Source of the DNA: Tepidimonas fonticaldi
GTDB taxonomy: Bacteria; Pseudomonadota; Gammaproteobacteria; Burkholderiales; Burkholderiaceae_C
Length of the DNA: 64,000 bases
Reading direction: 5' to 3'
Assembly: GCF_007556755.1 (NCBI RefSeq)
Contig: NZ_VJOO01000014.1
Span: forward strand, 1 to 64,000
Both the position numbers and the translations under genes were made by a program. Below the pieces are notes generated by a model. It was not told the origin of the DNA. It worked only from the letters and a program-made list of their open reading frames with translations, and made no database searches. Below are positions 1 to 9,119 of the stretch, in pieces. The stretch's first letter is position 1, and each line of letters starts with the position of its first letter.

Positions 1-72
1 AAGGAGTGGAAATCGGCGATGAACCAGTTCGCGATACTATACGGCGACCGCTTCACCCTCGCACCACGCTGA
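1..72 (+). mobile_element. C-terminal end of an IS256-type transposase (partial)
   Basis: The frame is open from the first base and ends at a TGA at 70-72, giving the last 23 residues of a protein whose start lies outside the window. The tail has a W-x-x-A-x-x-Q-F-A-I-x-Y-G-x-R-F pattern. This resembles the end of mutator-type (IS256 family) transposases, which often finish with a tryptophan and an F-x-x-R stretch. The stretch at 104-128 just downstream could be the terminal inverted repeat, but its partner lies outside the window. The family call rests on a short motif only. Confidence 0.4.
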
Positions 73-292
73 ACGACACGAGGACAGATTCAGAAACCGC
101 CCCACACACAAAAAACAGGACATCCCCCATGACGCATCACAAACGAGTTGTTCAGACCTTCCTTAACGCCACAGACCACCTCGACATGAGGCAAATCAAG
201 CCTGATGTCACTCATGACGAGCGCCAGGAGCAAACGCTGAAACTGAACCCGAATTGAATCCGATATCAGCAAAACACACCAAATTTTTCAAC
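73..292. other. Intergenic, probable IS end and no convincing gene
   Basis: This stretch lies between the transposase tail and the chemotaxis receptor. It contains a short open frame starting with ATG at 129 (about 42 codons, ending near 257) that has no family features I recognise and no clear ribosome binding site. The part up to about 128 is likely the end of the insertion element. The rest is the upstream region of the receptor gene. Confidence 0.4.
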
Positions 293-319
293 TAAAGTCT
301 GTGTCCGAAAGGCCGAAAT
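293..319 (+). promoter_or_regulatory. FliA (sigma-28) type promoter of the chemoreceptor
   Basis: TAAAGTCT at 293-300 and GCCGAAAT at 312-319 are separated by exactly 11 bases. The known FliA consensus is TAAAGTTT, an 11-base spacer, then GCCGATAA, so the site matches 7 of 8 and 6 of 8 positions. It lies 78 bases before the start codon of a methyl-accepting chemotaxis protein, a typical class 3 flagellar gene. This implies that the receptor is co-expressed with flagella. Confidence 0.7.
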
Positions 320-397
320 TGCTTCAACACTTGGTCTGAACGGCTCATGCATCCAGTCCTGTTTCAGACGCTGGCCCTGCTTCATAGGTTGTCTTGA

Positions 398-1951
398 ATG
401 AACACATTGCGCATACGAGATTGGTTGATGGTGCTGTCGGGCATGCTGATCGCCGCGCTGCTGGCGATTGGTGCACTCGGCCTGTGGCAAGGGCACCAGA
501 TGAGCGCCCTGCTCCAAACGATGTACGCCGATCGAGTGGTGCCGCTGAAGCAGATCAAGGCGGTATCAGATGCGTATGCGGTGCAGATCGTGGATGTGGT
601 GCACAAGTTTGCCGACGGCTCGATCGATGGCCAAGAAGCCCTCCGACAACTGGACGTGGCACAAGGCACCATCCATTCACAGTGGCGAGCCTACACGTCC
701 ACGTTTCTGGTGCCGGACGAGAAACAGCTCATTGAGAAACTGACCCCATTGCGGGACAGGGTAGACGCCACCTTGCCACGCCTGCGTCAGGCCTTCGCCG
801 ACAACGACCGCGCGTTTGCCGACCAGTTTCGGGCCGGTGAGATGTACCCCATGTTTGATGCCATGCAGGGGGTGATCGGTGATCTGGTGAATGTTCAGTT
901 GAGCATTTCTGAACAGATCAACGCCGAAGCGTATGCGCTGAAGCAGCGCTCGTTCTGGACATCGGCGGCCAGCATCGCGCTGGCCATCGTGGCGGCCATG
1001 GTCTTGTGTGCTTCGATCATCCGCCACCTCATGCGGTCGCTGGGCACGGAGCCCACCGAGCTCAAGGTGATTGCGCAACAGGTGGCCAGTGGAGATCTGC
1101 GACCTATCCAGCTTCAGTCTGCCGTGCCTGCTGGTAGCGTGCTGCAAGCGCTGGTGGACATGCAAGGCCATCTGGCCGCGCTGGTCAGCCAGATCCGAGA
1201 TTGCAGTGAAGGCATCGCTACCGCATCGGCCCAGATTGCCATGGGCAACGCCGACCTCAGCCAGCGCACTGAAGAACAGGCCAGCAATCTGCAGCAGACG
1301 GCCGCATCCATGGAACAGTTGTCAGGCACCGTTCGGCAAAGTGCGGACACTGCCCTTCAGGCCAACCAACTTGCCAGCTCTGCGGCACAGGCTGCACAAC
1401 AAGGCGGCCAACTGGTGGAAGTGGTGGTGCACACCATGCAGGACATCTCTACATCCTCACGTCGCATTGCAGACATCATTGGCGTGATCGACGGCATCGC
1501 CTTCCAGACCAACATCCTGGCGCTGAACGCTGCGGTTGAAGCCGCTCGGGCTGGTGAACAGGGACGTGGTTTCGCCGTGGTGGCCAGCGAAGTCCGCAGT
1601 CTGGCCAGCCGGTCGGCCTCAGCCGCCAAAGAGATCAAGTCCTTGATCAACGAGAGCGTGCAGAAGGTGGTGTCTGGCACCGACACCGTGAACCAGGCGG
1701 GAAGTGCCGTGAAGGACATCGTTGACCAGGTTCACCAAGTGAGCCACATGATCAGCCAGATCACCGGCGCGTCGTCAGAGCAGTCTCAGGGCATTGAACA
1801 GATCGGGCAGGCGGTGCAGCAGCTTGACCTGGTGACCCAGCAGAACGCGGCGTTGGTGGAGGAAACAGCCGCCGCGGCGGAAAGCCTGCGCCACCAGGCC
1901 ATTGGATTGGTGTCGCTGGTGTCGCGCTTCAAAACGCTGCAAACCGCTTGA
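398..1951 (+). CDS. Methyl-accepting chemotaxis protein
   Basis: This 517-residue inner-membrane chemoreceptor should pass ligand signals to CheA and CheW. An N-terminal membrane helix (about 9-29) is followed by a periplasmic four-helix-bundle-type domain (about 30-185), a second membrane helix (about 186-208), a HAMP linker (about 209-262) and a long cytoplasmic signalling coiled coil. The conserved hairpin tip lies near residues 385-405 and includes the motifs [11 protein letters not shown] and SEVRSLA. The protein ends without a CheR-binding pentapeptide. It stands alone between mobile elements but keeps a good FliA promoter, so it is probably an intact native gene. The ligand cannot be told from sequence. 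Confidence 0.93.
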   Translation: MNTLRIRDWLMVLSGMLIAALLAIGALGLWQGHQMSALLQTMYADRVVPLKQIKAVSDAYAVQIVDVVHKFADGSIDGQEALRQLDVAQGTIHSQWRAYTSTFLVPDEKQLIEKLTPLRDRVDATLPRLRQAFADNDRAFADQFRAGEMYPMFDAMQGVIGDLVNVQLSISEQINAEAYALKQRSFWTSAASIALAIVAAMVLCASIIRHLMRSLGTEPTELKVIAQQVASGDLRPIQLQSAVPAGSVLQALVDMQGHLAALVSQIRDCSEGIATASAQIAMGNADLSQRTEEQASNLQQTAASMEQLSGTVRQSADTALQANQLASSAAQAAQQGGQLVEVVVHTMQDISTSSRRIADIIGVIDGIAFQTNILALNAAVEAARAGEQGRGFAVVASEVRSLASRSASAAKEIKSLINESVQKVVSGTDTVNQAGSAVKDIVDQVHQVSHMISQITGASSEQSQGIEQIGQAVQQLDLVTQQNAALVEETAAAAESLRHQAIGLVSLVSRFKTLQTA

Positions 1952-2050
1952 GAGACATCGCGTGTGACAGGGTTCCACGTTCGCCCCAGCATCCGCAACA
2001 AAAACGAGTCATTGACGCAAAAGTGAAAAATCACCCTTCACTTTGACCTA

Positions 2051-2221
2051 GGGAAGGTCTGCAAAACCCGCCGTCAAGGCGCGAGTCTTGCATGATGATG
2101 TCGTCAAGTTGATGCGTGGCGTAAGGACATGAAGCAAGTCAGCCTGGGATTGAACCTGTCGACCAAGAAGACGCGCGAGCGTGAGTTCCTGGAGCAGATG
2201 AACAAGGTGGTGCCGTGGGAT
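2051..2221 (+). pseudogene. Truncated IS5-family transposase, N-terminal remnant
   Basis: An ATG at 2129 opens a frame of 31 codons that reads like the N-terminus of IS5-family transposases: M-K-Q at the start, then R-E-x-E-F-L-x-Q-M and V-V-P-W. It is cut exactly where the left end of the ISL3 element begins (2222), and no continuation is found on the other side of that element. GGAAGGTCTGCAAAA at 2052-2066 is preceded by CTAG and is a plausible left terminal repeat, since IS5 members often target YTAR. The remnant shows that a deletion or recombination, not a simple insertion, joined these parts. Confidence 0.6.
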
Positions 2222-3685
2222 GGCTCCATGTCGTTTCGTGTGGAAAGCAACACTGTCACTGGGGCATCGCCGGCGCGAACGGGCTGGCCGGCAGGTGCTT
2301 GAGCTTGGACATGCGCAGGTAGGCGATGGCGATGAAGTTCTGGCTCGTCCTGAAGCCGCGCGCGGCGCGCTTGGCCTGCTGCAGCAGCCCGTTCATCGCC
2401 TCGACGAAGGCGTTGCTGCGGTGATCGACCATGCCGCGCACCACCGCGTCGAACCGCTCCTTGAGCGTGGCGGCCAGCTTCTTGAACGGCTCGAGCCGAC
2501 AGCGCCGCGCCCAGCTCAGCCAGGCCCTGAGGTCGGATGCGGCCTGTTCGATGCTGTTGTGCGCTGTGGCCCGCGCGTACACCTCGCGCAGCGCCATCTT
2601 CAGCCGCCACGCCCGCGCGCTTTTGAGCGTCGAGCGCTGCAGCCAGTGCATCGCCTGGATCTGGCGGGCGCTCCAGCTGCTGGGGTTGCGCCGCATGCCC
2701 CACAGCAGCTGCCTGAGCGTCTTACGCTGGCCAGTGCCCAGCGCGGCTCGCACCGCCTGCGCGTCGGTGGCCATCTCCGCGCGGCGCACCTGGTCCATCG
2801 CCTCGATGGCCATCGAGACGACGTGAAAGCGGTCGTAGCTGATCTGCGCCTCGGGCAGCGCCAGCGCCACGCCCTTGGCGTAGGCCGCGCTCATGTCCAT
2901 GCACACGTGCCGCACCTGGGCGGGATCGCCGCCATGGGCCTTCAGATCCTCGGCGAACTCCACCACCGTGCGGTGCTCGCGCCCCTCGGTGGCCAACAGC
3001 AGCCGCTTGCGATCCAGGTCGTGCACGACGGTGATGTAGTGCTGCCCGCGCCGCAGGCTGGTCTCGTCGATGCCCACCGTGCGCACGCCGGAGAAGTCTT
3101 CCAGCGCACGCGCCTGCGCGACGTAGAACTCGATGCGCCGCCACAGCCGCTTGTCCTTGCAGCGCAGCAACTCGGCGGCCTGGCGCACCGGCAGGTCCAG
3201 GCACAAGGTCAGCGCCAGCGCTTCGAACGCCGCGGTGAAGCCCGAGCCCGGACGCGCCCAGGGCACGGCCACCTGCGTGGTCTTGCCGCAGGCACCGCAG
3301 GCCACGCGCGGCACGTCGCAATGCAGCCAGGCCTCGAACTGGAAGAAGTCCAGGTGCCGCCAGGATCGGCGCAGCCGGTCGTGCACCGGTTGCGTGGCCG
3401 CACCGCATGCCGGGCAGGCGAGCCTGCTGGTGTGGCAGCCGATCTCGAAGTCGATACGCCGCTTGGCGGTGTCGAGCCTGACGTCATCGACGACCCACGG
3501 CGGCTGCAAGCCCAGCGCGCTGGTGAACAGAGCTTCTACGGCAATGCCCATGGACTCATCCTCCTGATCAAACCCGCCTCGTGGACATGTGCACAGGCCG
3601 GCCAGCGGCGTGCACACATGCCCACCGGGCTCGACGACCAGGAGTCATTGTGACTGTTGGGTTCCACACGAAATGACGAAGGACC
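2222..3685 (-). mobile_element. ISL3-family insertion sequence, complete
   Basis: The element is about 1.46 kb and holds one transposase gene on the minus strand. Its ends are imperfect inverted repeats: the left end from 2222 and the right end read backwards from 3685 share TTTCGTGTGGAA followed by CAACA and GTCAC. ISL3 elements normally leave an 8-bp target duplication. The flanking octamers here (2214-2221 and 3686-3693) do not match, so the present flanks are not those of the original insertion. The insertion separates an IS5 remnant on the left from a headless winged-helix gene on the right. Confidence 0.8.
2256..3551 (-). CDS. ISL3-family transposase
   Basis: This 431-residue protein is a DDE transposase. 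An N-terminal zinc-binding region has paired cysteines (C-P-A-C near residue 33 and C-G-A-C near 68). A catalytic core follows with GIDETSLRRG, VCMDMSAAY and a C-terminal E-x-x-N-G-x-x-x-x-A-K motif, the usual ISL3 pattern. I place the start at the ATG at 3551 (M-G-I-A-V-E) because the sequence upstream is inverted-repeat DNA and the family starts there. The length is normal and no frameshift is visible, so the element may still be active. Confidence 0.88.
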   Translation of the reverse strand: MGIAVEALFTSALGLQPPWVVDDVRLDTAKRRIDFEIGCHTSRLACPACGAATQPVHDRLRRSWRHLDFFQFEAWLHCDVPRVACGACGKTTQVAVPWARPGSGFTAAFEALALTLCLDLPVRQAAELLRCKDKRLWRRIEFYVAQARALEDFSGVRTVGIDETSLRRGQHYITVVHDLDRKRLLLATEGREHRTVVEFAEDLKAHGGDPAQVRHVCMDMSAAYAKGVALALPEAQISYDRFHVVSMAIEAMDQVRRAEMATDAQAVRAALGTGQRKTLRQLLWGMRRNPSSWSARQIQAMHWLQRSTLKSARAWRLKMALREVYARATAHNSIEQAASDLRAWLSWARRCRLEPFKKLAATLKERFDAVVRGMVDHRSNAFVEAMNGLLQQAKRAARGFRTSQNFIAIAYLRMSKLKHLPASPFAPAMPQ

Positions 3686-3689
3686 ACGG

Positions 3690-3827
3690 ATGGTGCTGCG
3701 GGCGATGAAGTCAGAGGGATTGATCGAATCGACTGGCAAGGGAAGAGGGGCAAAGTGGAAGCGCGTCACAGCAGGCACCTCGGATAGAGCAGCGGTTCTG
3801 GCGATTGACCGCAAGATGGATCAGTGA
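3690..3827 (+). pseudogene. C-terminal remnant of a winged-helix protein
   Basis: An open frame of 45 codons runs from the ISL3 right end to a TGA at 3825-3827. It contains A-M-K-S-E-G-L-I-E-S-T-G-K-G-R-G-x-x-W, the recognition-helix and wing pattern of winged-helix domains such as those at the end of AlbA/Schlafen-type ATP-binding proteins or small regulators. The stop lies only 9 bases before the helicase start, and GAGGA near 3826-3830 serves as the helicase ribosome binding site. This suggests it was the preceding gene of the same operon. The rest was lost at the ISL3 junction. Function beyond DNA binding cannot be claimed. Confidence 0.5.
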
Positions 3828-3836
3828 GGACTCTAC

Positions 3837-6800
3837 ATGGATAACGTTTTCCAGTTCCGCGACCAGCTCATCGAGCGATACGGCAGCTTTTCCCGCAGTT
3901 TCGTTCGCATCGCCGCACCTGATATCCAAGCCGAGGTCGAGCATCAATATGCGCAAGGCCGCTATTGGCCTGAACCGCTGGTGCAGATCAACCCGAATTA
4001 TCAACGTCAAGGCACAGTGCAGGATCTGGTGGCGGAGGGGGTCCTGCATCCTGCCTGCGCAGACATCTTTCAGGTTGGGAAGACGGAAGGCAAACCAAGT
4101 CCCCTGCATCTTTACAAGCACCAAATGGAAGCCCTGGCCAAAGGCCAGGAACGCCAAAGCTATGTGGTCACAACCGGAACGGGGTCGGGTAAGTCCCTGT
4201 CCTTTTTCATCCCGATCATCGACCGCATTCTCAAGGCCAAGGACTCCGATGGCAAAGCACGTACCAGGGCCATTGTCATCTATCCGATGAATGCCCTGGC
4301 CAACAGCCAGCTGGAAGAACTCGACAAGTTTCTGCATGGCTATGCGCCAGAGCACCGACCCTTCACCGTCAAGCGCTACACCGGCCAAGAAAGCCAGACA
4401 GAACGCCGCGCCATCGCGGATGACCCGCCCGATATCCTGCTGACTAACTTCATGATGCTGGAGTACATCCTCACGCGCTTCGACGAAGTGGATCGGCGCG
4501 TGGTGGAACACTGCGAGGGACTTGAGTTCCTGGTGCTGGATGAGTTGCATACCTACCGTGGCCGTCAAGGGGCGGACGTTGCCTTGCTGGTGCGTCGCCT
4601 GCGAGAGCGCCTGAAAGCCGAGCAACTGGTCTGCATCGGTACGTCGGCCACCATGTCCAGCACAGGCAGCCAAGCCGACCGCAACCGCGTGGTTGCTGAT
4701 GTAGCCAGCAAATTGTTTGGCACCCGGATCAGCGAGCATGACGTCATAGGCGAGACACTGGAGCGCGTCACTAACCAGCTCAAGGACGTCAACGCCATCC
4801 GCACCGAACTGCCGGCAACAATTTCACGAAATCAGGATGCTTGGGCTGACTTTGACGCGTTTCGCAATGATCCGCTGGCCATCTGGGTGGAATTGAATCT
4901 GGGCATCGAACTGCCTGCGGACGAGCCTCCAAGGCGCGCGAAACCCATGACCCTGGAAGAGGCCAGCCGCCGTCTTGCCGAAGATGCGGGCTGCCAGCCT
5001 GAAGCCGCTCGCGCCGCCCTGCAGCGCTTTCTGGTGGCTGCCCATGATGTGCGCACGCCCCAGGGCAGACCGCCTTTCGCGTTCAAGCTGCACCAGTTCA
5101 TCAGTGGACCGGGCAAGGTGCTCACCACCTTGGAAGAGCGAGGCAAGCGCCATGTCACGCTCGATGCCCAGCGTTTCGCACCGGGGCGGCAGCAAGAGAA
5201 TGTGCTGCTTTACCCCACGCATTTCTGCCGCGATTGCGGCCAGGAATACCTGCCTGTCTGGCGCGCACAGCAACCGGTCAGCTTCAGCCCGCGTGAAATC
5301 GACGATATCGCAGCAGAAGACGACACCGCCAGCTATGGCTTCCTGTGCCCACTGGTGCCCGGGCAGCAATACGGTGGCCTGCTTGAAGACCTGCCGGAAA
5401 CCTGGATCGACCTCAGCCGAAGCGAGCCCAAAGTCAAGTCAGCCTACAAGAATGCCGTTCCCTATATGGTCACGGTCGATGCCAAAGGACAAATAGGCTC
5501 CGGGACGGAGTTCTGGTTCATTCCCGGAAAGTTCCGCTTCTGCCTGAACTGCGGCACGACACACGAAGCCCACGGCAAAGATGCCAACCGCCTCTCCAGT
5601 TTGTCCGGGGAAGGCCGTTCTTCGGCCACTACCATGATTACCCTGGCGGCCTTACAGCAACTGTTTGCACTTCCCGAGCCAGCTCCAGGCCAACCTGATC
5701 CGCGTAAATTGCTTGGGTTTACCGACAACCGCCAGGATGCAGCGCTGCAGGCGGGTCACTTCAACGATTTCATTTTCCTGTTGACGCTGCGTGCCGGCTT
5801 GATCGGCGCACTACAGGCAAGTGGCGGCCAGCTTGATGAAGAAAACCTGGCCGAAAGCGTATTCAAGGCCCTCGGCTTTCAAGGGGTCGATGAAGCCACC
5901 TTGGTGGAATATCTGCGCACTCCCAAGCTCATGGGGCTGGCACGGCAGGAAGCGCAACGCACCTTGCGATTCATTATTGCCTACCGGCTGCTGCGCGATC
6001 TACGGCGTGGCTGGCGCTTCAATAATCCGAATCTGGATCAGCTTGGCCTGTTGCAGATTCGGTACCGAGACCTGGCTGCCTTTAGCACTGACACCAGCAT
6101 CTTTGCCGCAAACAGCACCTTGAACAAACTGACGGCGGAGCAGCGAGCAGTTCTGTACGAATTACTGTTCGACACGCTGCGCCGCCATCTGTGCCTGGAA
6201 AGCCGTTACCTCGACCCGGTTGAGCAGGACAAGGCACGTACCAGCGCCCACACCTATCTGAATGAACGCTGGGCCTTCGCTCCCGACGAAAAACTCGATA
6301 CCGGCCGCTATCTCATCCTCGGCAAGCGCCCGGAATACAAGGGCAAGCCGCGCACCGACCTGGTGACGGGTGGCCCACGCTCCCGACTGTTGCGGCAAAT
6401 CAAGACGGTCGCCTTCTGGCGCAACAGCGCATGCGCCAGCGAGGTAGCGCAGTGGAAAGATGCCGAGTGGGCTGTTCTGATCGAAGACATGCTCAAGGCA
6501 GCCAGCAACTATGGTTATGTGCAAAAACATGCCATTGATTCGCAGCTTGCTGGCTGGCGCCTGAACGCAGCTGCCCTCGAATGGTGCCTGATTGCCAATG
6601 AACCACCGGCAGAGAGTAATCGCATCAACCAGTACTTCCGTAGCTTGTATCTCAGTATTGCCGACTTGCTGCGTCAGCCGTCCCATCCGCTGTTTGATTT
6701 CGAGGCACAGGAACACACGGCCCAGGTGGATGCACCGCGCCGGCAACTGCTGGAGCAGCGTTTCCGTTACACAGAAAAAGACAGGCAGGACTGGGCGCAG

Positions 6801-9113
6801 AACCCGGCCCACGAAGCGCCGCTGGAGCGCCTGCCGGTGATGTTCTGCTCCCCCACCATGGAGCTGGGCGTGGATATCTCCGCACTCAACACCGTGTACC
6901 TGCGCAATGTGCCGCCGACCCCGGCCAACTACGCCCAGCGCAGCGGCCGTGCGGGGCGTTCGGGCCAGCAGGCGCTGGTCATCACCTACTGCGCGGCACT
7001 CAGCCCGCATGACCAGTGGTTCTTCCACAATGCCAGCGAGATGGTGCATGGCGTGGTACGCGCACCGACACTCGATCTGGCCAACCGTGACCTGATCGAC
7101 AGCCATCTGCAAGCGGTCTGGCTGGCCAGCACCCAGGTGCCGCTGGACGACAGCATTGCACCCATGCTGGATCTTGATCGGCCTGGCAAACCACTGAAAC
7201 AGCCCTTGCAGGAAGCGCTACAGGCACAGACCGTCCAGCAGCGGGCCTTGGCCAGTGCTAGTCGGGTCATCGATCAGCTTAAGGATGAGCTTGCAGGCAG
7301 CACCTGGTTCACGCCTGACTACGTACACCAGGTCATCGCCAATGCACCCAAGGCGTTCTCCGAAGCACTGGAACGCTGGCGCGTGTTGTTCGATGCAACG
7401 CGTCAGCAGATGGACATGGCGGATCGCATCGTCAAGAGCCATACCGCTTCGCACACCGAGCGCCAGAATGCCCAGCGCCGTTACGGCGATGCCGCGCGCC
7501 AGTACGCCGTGTTGCTCAAATCCGGTAATGGCCAGAACAACGACTTCTACACCTATCGCTACCTGGCCAGCCAGGGCTTCCTGCCAGGCTACAACTTCCC
7601 GCGCCTGCCGCTGATGGCCTGGATTCCTGCCCGAGGCGGCCAGACCGCCAATGGCAGGGACGACGAGGGCAGCATGGTCAGCCGTCCGCGTTTCCTGGCC
7701 TTGTCAGAATTCGGCCCTCGCAGCCTCATCTATCACCAGGGCCGCATGTACCGCGTGGTGCGAGCCAAACTCAACGTCGGCAATACAGACCACATTTCCG
7801 GTAGCAGCCAGTTGGCCACTATTGCCTCTCTGGTGTGCAGTCAGTGCGGCTACGGGCATCTCGGTGACCCGGGCGGCGAACAGCCGCTGGTCAATCGCTG
7901 CGAAAACTGTGATGCCTTGCTCACCGAGCACGATTGGGTGCGCGAGCTCTATCGCATCGAAACCGTGGAGACGGTAGCCACCGAGCGCATCTCCATCAAC
8001 GACGAGGAGCGCCAGCGTCAGGGCTTCGAGTTGCAGACCACCTACCGTTTCCTGCCCGGGCCCGATGGCCAGATTCAGAAGCAGAAAGCCGAAGTCCGGC
8101 TGGGCGAAGAATTGTTGGGCGAACTTACTTATGCGCCTGCTGCGCAAATCTGGCGTATCAACCGCGGTTGGCGCAGGCGCAAGAACAAGGAGCAACTGGG
8201 CTTCTACATCAATCCCATTACCGGCACCTGGAGCAAGCAGGACGCACCGGATGCGGAAGACGACAACGGCAACGACGATGCCTTGCTGGAAAAGGTGCCG
8301 CCCCAGCGCATCGTTCCTTTTGTGGAAGATCATCGCAACCTGCTGATATTCACACCTCTACATGCCCTGTCGCTGGAGGCCATGGCTACCCTGCAGGCTG
8401 CTCTCAAGCGTGGCATCGAAATGACCTTCCAGATCGAGGAATCCGAGCTGGTGGTCGAGCCACTGCCCAAGGCAGATGAGCGCCGCGCCTTGCTGTTCTA
8501 CGAAGCGGCCGAAGGCGGTGCGGGTGTGCTCACTCGCCTGGCAAATCATCGCGACGACCTTGCACTCGTCGCCAGCAATGCGCTGCAACTGATTCACTAC
8601 CGCGCACCGCAGAGCGGCGTTTGGACGCTGGACGATCTGCCCTCACTGGAGCAGACCGATGAACTGGGCAATCATCAATGCGAGGCCGGCTGTTACCAAT
8701 GCCTGCTCTCCTACTTCAATCAGCCGGATCACGAGCACATCAACCGCCGTAACGCGGATGCACTCAAGCTGCTGGTCGCGCTGGCCAATGCTCAGGTGCA
8801 GCCCGTAGCGAACAGCCCGGCCACCGTTGCCGCAACGACTTCAGAAGACGAGCTGCTCGACGCCTGGCTGTCCGCACTCCGCCAGGCCGGGGCTAGACAA
8901 CCTGATGCGGTCAATGTACCCGTCAACAATGGCGCAGCCATCGCCGCAGCCCAGTACAAGGCATCTCGTGCGTTGGTGTTTCTGTCCGCAGTGGATGAGC
9001 AGACCGCCGCCGTGCTGCAGGACAAAGGCTGGCAGGTGCTCGATTTTTCGGACGCTTCACAGTGGCCACAACAGTTCGCCGCACACGCCGATGTATTCGG
9101 CCCCAAGGAATAA
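3837..9113 (+). CDS. Giant DUF1998 superfamily 2 helicase (DruE or DrmA/DrmB-like)
   Basis: This 1758-residue protein is a probable DNA translocase of a defence system. Visible motifs are Walker A TTGTGSGKS (about 111-119), a DELH box (about 234), the SAT motif G-T-S-A-T-M (about 270), TDNRQDAA (about 628), MELGVDIS (about 1008) and the arginine finger block QRSGRAGRSG (about 1034). Four CxxC pairs (near 464, 568, 1334 and 1354) suggest zinc ribbons. The C-terminal YEAAEGGAG and CEAGCYQC blocks (about 1555-1622) mark the DUF1998 (MrfA/Z-type) module. MrfA has a similar core in about 750 residues, whereas Druantia DruE is similarly giant. DISARM DrmA and DrmB split comparable parts over two proteins. 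It heads a six-gene operon and ends 6 bases before the SNF2 gene. Confidence 0.85.
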   Translation: MDNVFQFRDQLIERYGSFSRSFVRIAAPDIQAEVEHQYAQGRYWPEPLVQINPNYQRQGTVQDLVAEGVLHPACADIFQVGKTEGKPSPLHLYKHQMEALAKGQERQSYVVTTGTGSGKSLSFFIPIIDRILKAKDSDGKARTRAIVIYPMNALANSQLEELDKFLHGYAPEHRPFTVKRYTGQESQTERRAIADDPPDILLTNFMMLEYILTRFDEVDRRVVEHCEGLEFLVLDELHTYRGRQGADVALLVRRLRERLKAEQLVCIGTSATMSSTGSQADRNRVVADVASKLFGTRISEHDVIGETLERVTNQLKDVNAIRTELPATISRNQDAWADFDAFRNDPLAIWVELNLGIELPADEPPRRAKPMTLEEASRRLAEDAGCQPEAARAALQRFLVAAHDVRTPQGRPPFAFKLHQFISGPGKVLTTLEERGKRHVTLDAQRFAPGRQQENVLLYPTHFCRDCGQEYLPVWRAQQPVSFSPREIDDIAAEDDTASYGFLCPLVPGQQYGGLLEDLPETWIDLSRSEPKVKSAYKNAVPYMVTVDAKGQIGSGTEFWFIPGKFRFCLNCGTTHEAHGKDANRLSSLSGEGRSSATTMITLAALQQLFALPEPAPGQPDPRKLLGFTDNRQDAALQAGHFNDFIFLLTLRAGLIGALQASGGQLDEENLAESVFKALGFQGVDEATLVEYLRTPKLMGLARQEAQRTLRFIIAYRLLRDLRRGWRFNNPNLDQLGLLQIRYRDLAAFSTDTSIFAANSTLNKLTAEQRAVLYELLFDTLRRHLCLESRYLDPVEQDKARTSAHTYLNERWAFAPDEKLDTGRYLILGKRPEYKGKPRTDLVTGGPRSRLLRQIKTVAFWRNSACASEVAQWKDAEWAVLIEDMLKAASNYGYVQKHAIDSQLAGWRLNAAALEWCLIANEPPAESNRINQYFRSLYLSIADLLRQPSHPLFDFEAQEHTAQVDAPRRQLLEQRFRYTEKDRQDWAQNPAHEAPLERLPVMFCSPTMELGVDISALNTVYLRNVPPTPANYAQRSGRAGRSGQQALVITYCAALSPHDQWFFHNASEMVHGVVRAPTLDLANRDLIDSHLQAVWLASTQVPLDDSIAPMLDLDRPGKPLKQPLQEALQAQTVQQRALASASRVIDQLKDELAGSTWFTPDYVHQVIANAPKAFSEALERWRVLFDATRQQMDMADRIVKSHTASHTERQNAQRRYGDAARQYAVLLKSGNGQNNDFYTYRYLASQGFLPGYNFPRLPLMAWIPARGGQTANGRDDEGSMVSRPRFLALSEFGPRSLIYHQGRMYRVVRAKLNVGNTDHISGSSQLATIASLVCSQCGYGHLGDPGGEQPLVNRCENCDALLTEHDWVRELYRIETVETVATERISINDEERQRQGFELQTTYRFLPGPDGQIQKQKAEVRLGEELLGELTYAPAAQIWRINRGWRRRKNKEQLGFYINPITGTWSKQDAPDAEDDNGNDDALLEKVPPQRIVPFVEDHRNLLIFTPLHALSLEAMATLQAALKRGIEMTFQIEESELVVEPLPKADERRALLFYEAAEGGAGVLTRLANHRDDLALVASNALQLIHYRAPQSGVWTLDDLPSLEQTDELGNHQCEAGCYQCLLSYFNQPDHEHINRRNADALKLLVALANAQVQPVANSPATVAATTSEDELLDAWLSALRQAGARQPDAVNVPVNNGAAIAAAQYKASRALVFLSAVDEQTAAVLQDKGWQVLDFSDASQWPQQFAAHADVFGPKE

Positions 9114-9119
9114 AGGTAC

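Noticed and set aside
2214-3693. 8-bp target duplication around the ISL3 element
   Set aside because: The octamers at 2214-2221 and 3686-3693 differ at several positions, so no duplication can be claimed.
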